64,000 nucleotides of DNA from Bradyrhizobium sp. WBAH42 (GTDB taxonomy: Bacteria > Pseudomonadota > Alphaproteobacteria > Rhizobiales > Xanthobacteraceae), in NCBI RefSeq assembly GCF_024585265.1, contig NZ_CP036533.1, forward strand, positions 3,667,001 through 3,731,000. Reading direction: 5' to 3'. How positions within the stretch are numbered: the first letter of the stretch is position 1; each line of letters starts with the position of its first letter. The translations under genes were made by a program, and so were the position numbers. The notes below the pieces were generated by a model. It had not been told where the DNA came from. It made no database searches and saw only the letters and a list, made by a program, of their open reading frames with translations. Below are positions 63,792 to 64,000 of the stretch, piece after piece.

Positions 63792-63891
63792 AGCATGATC
63801 CGGAAAAGTGTGACGCGGTTTTCCGAGCGGATCATCCTCAAACAAGGATCTAAGGCGCGATGACGATTCGTCCAAATCTCATCGCGCTTTA
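63792..63891. repeat. AGCATGATC palindromic repeat, copy 2 of 2
   Basis: It begins AGCATGATCCGGAAAAGTGT directly after the SRPBCC stop and continues with GATCATCCTC, then inverted CGCGATGA/TCATCGCG arms (63856-63863 and 63879-63886). Related to 31909 but longer. Confidence 0.75.
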
Positions 63892-63910
63892 GAAGATCTC
63901 GAGGGAGAGG

Positions 63911-64000
63911 CTACTCCGCCGCCTCGCTATGCCCCAGCCGGGCGTTCAGCTTGCGGATCAGCTCCTCGGCCGCATCCGCAATCACCGTGCCGGGCGGGAA
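63911..64000 (-). CDS. 3' end of a minus-strand gene, product unknown
   Basis: The window closes inside a gene read on the minus strand. The last 29 codons are visible and end at TAG (63913-63911): they include PPGTVIADAAEELIRKLNAR, then LGHSEAAE. The helical tail is not enough for identification. The frame is continuous to the window edge. Confidence 0.6.
   Translation of the reverse strand, partial: FPPGTVIADAAEELIRKLNARLGHSEAAE

Overview
The window looks like a chromosomal segment of a Bradyrhizobium close to B. diazoefficiens/B. japonicum. The reasons are a hopanoid locus with ispH inside it, very GC-rich codon use, an ecfF-osrA pair whose anti-sigma factor has cysteines exactly at the described positions 129 and 179, and many short palindromic intergenic repeats typical of the genus. 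These assignments come from reading the sequence; no database search was run.

Layout. (1) 1-13.9 kb: hopanoid biosynthesis. hpnC (cut by the window edge), hpnD and hpnE make squalene, shc cyclises it, hpnG and hpnH build the C35 side chain, ispH supplies isoprenoid precursors, hpnN exports hopanoids and hpnO makes the amino side chain. (2) 14-16.7 kb: a metallophosphoesterase, an amicyanin-like cupredoxin, an ECF sigma factor and a zinc-finger anti-sigma factor, all on the minus strand. (3) 16.9-21.7 kb: GMC oxidoreductase, M20 amidohydrolase, PiT phosphate transporter. (4) 21.8-30.4 kb: a DNA-damage locus. UdgX and a radical SAM protein diverge from imuA-imuB-dnaE2 around one LexA box. (5) 30.6-37.9 kb: SDR, a small membrane protein, a CoA-transferase and a heavy-metal-type RND adaptor and pump.

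(6) 37.95-42.56 kb: a visibly AT-richer insertion flanked by a perfect 49-bp direct repeat that is the duplicated 3' end of the neighbouring amidohydrolase gene. It carries two overlapping genes: a 118-aa protein resembling Trypco1 and a 1302-aa protein joining a trypsin-like protease to an NB-ARC STAND NTPase and a long helical C-terminal region. This is the most interesting part of the window: a compact candidate conflict or antiphage system, NLR-like in design, with no integrase of its own.

(7) 42.5-55 kb: amidohydrolase, a P-loop protein, a TolC-type outer-membrane protein, enoyl-CoA hydratase, ecfF-osrA, a DUF2336 protein, a membrane diguanylate cyclase, and a second ECF/anti-sigma pair that continues into a subtilisin-like protease. 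(8) 55-64 kb: two proteins resembling the TIGR03809 and TIGR03808 families, pcp-meaB, a MNT/HEPN toxin-antitoxin pair, a tctCBA tripartite transporter and an SRPBCC protein, ending in the 3' tail of a minus-strand gene. No tRNA, rRNA or CRISPR array was seen. At least seven palindromic repeat families punctuate the gaps, and one copy of such an element lies in frame inside dnaE2.
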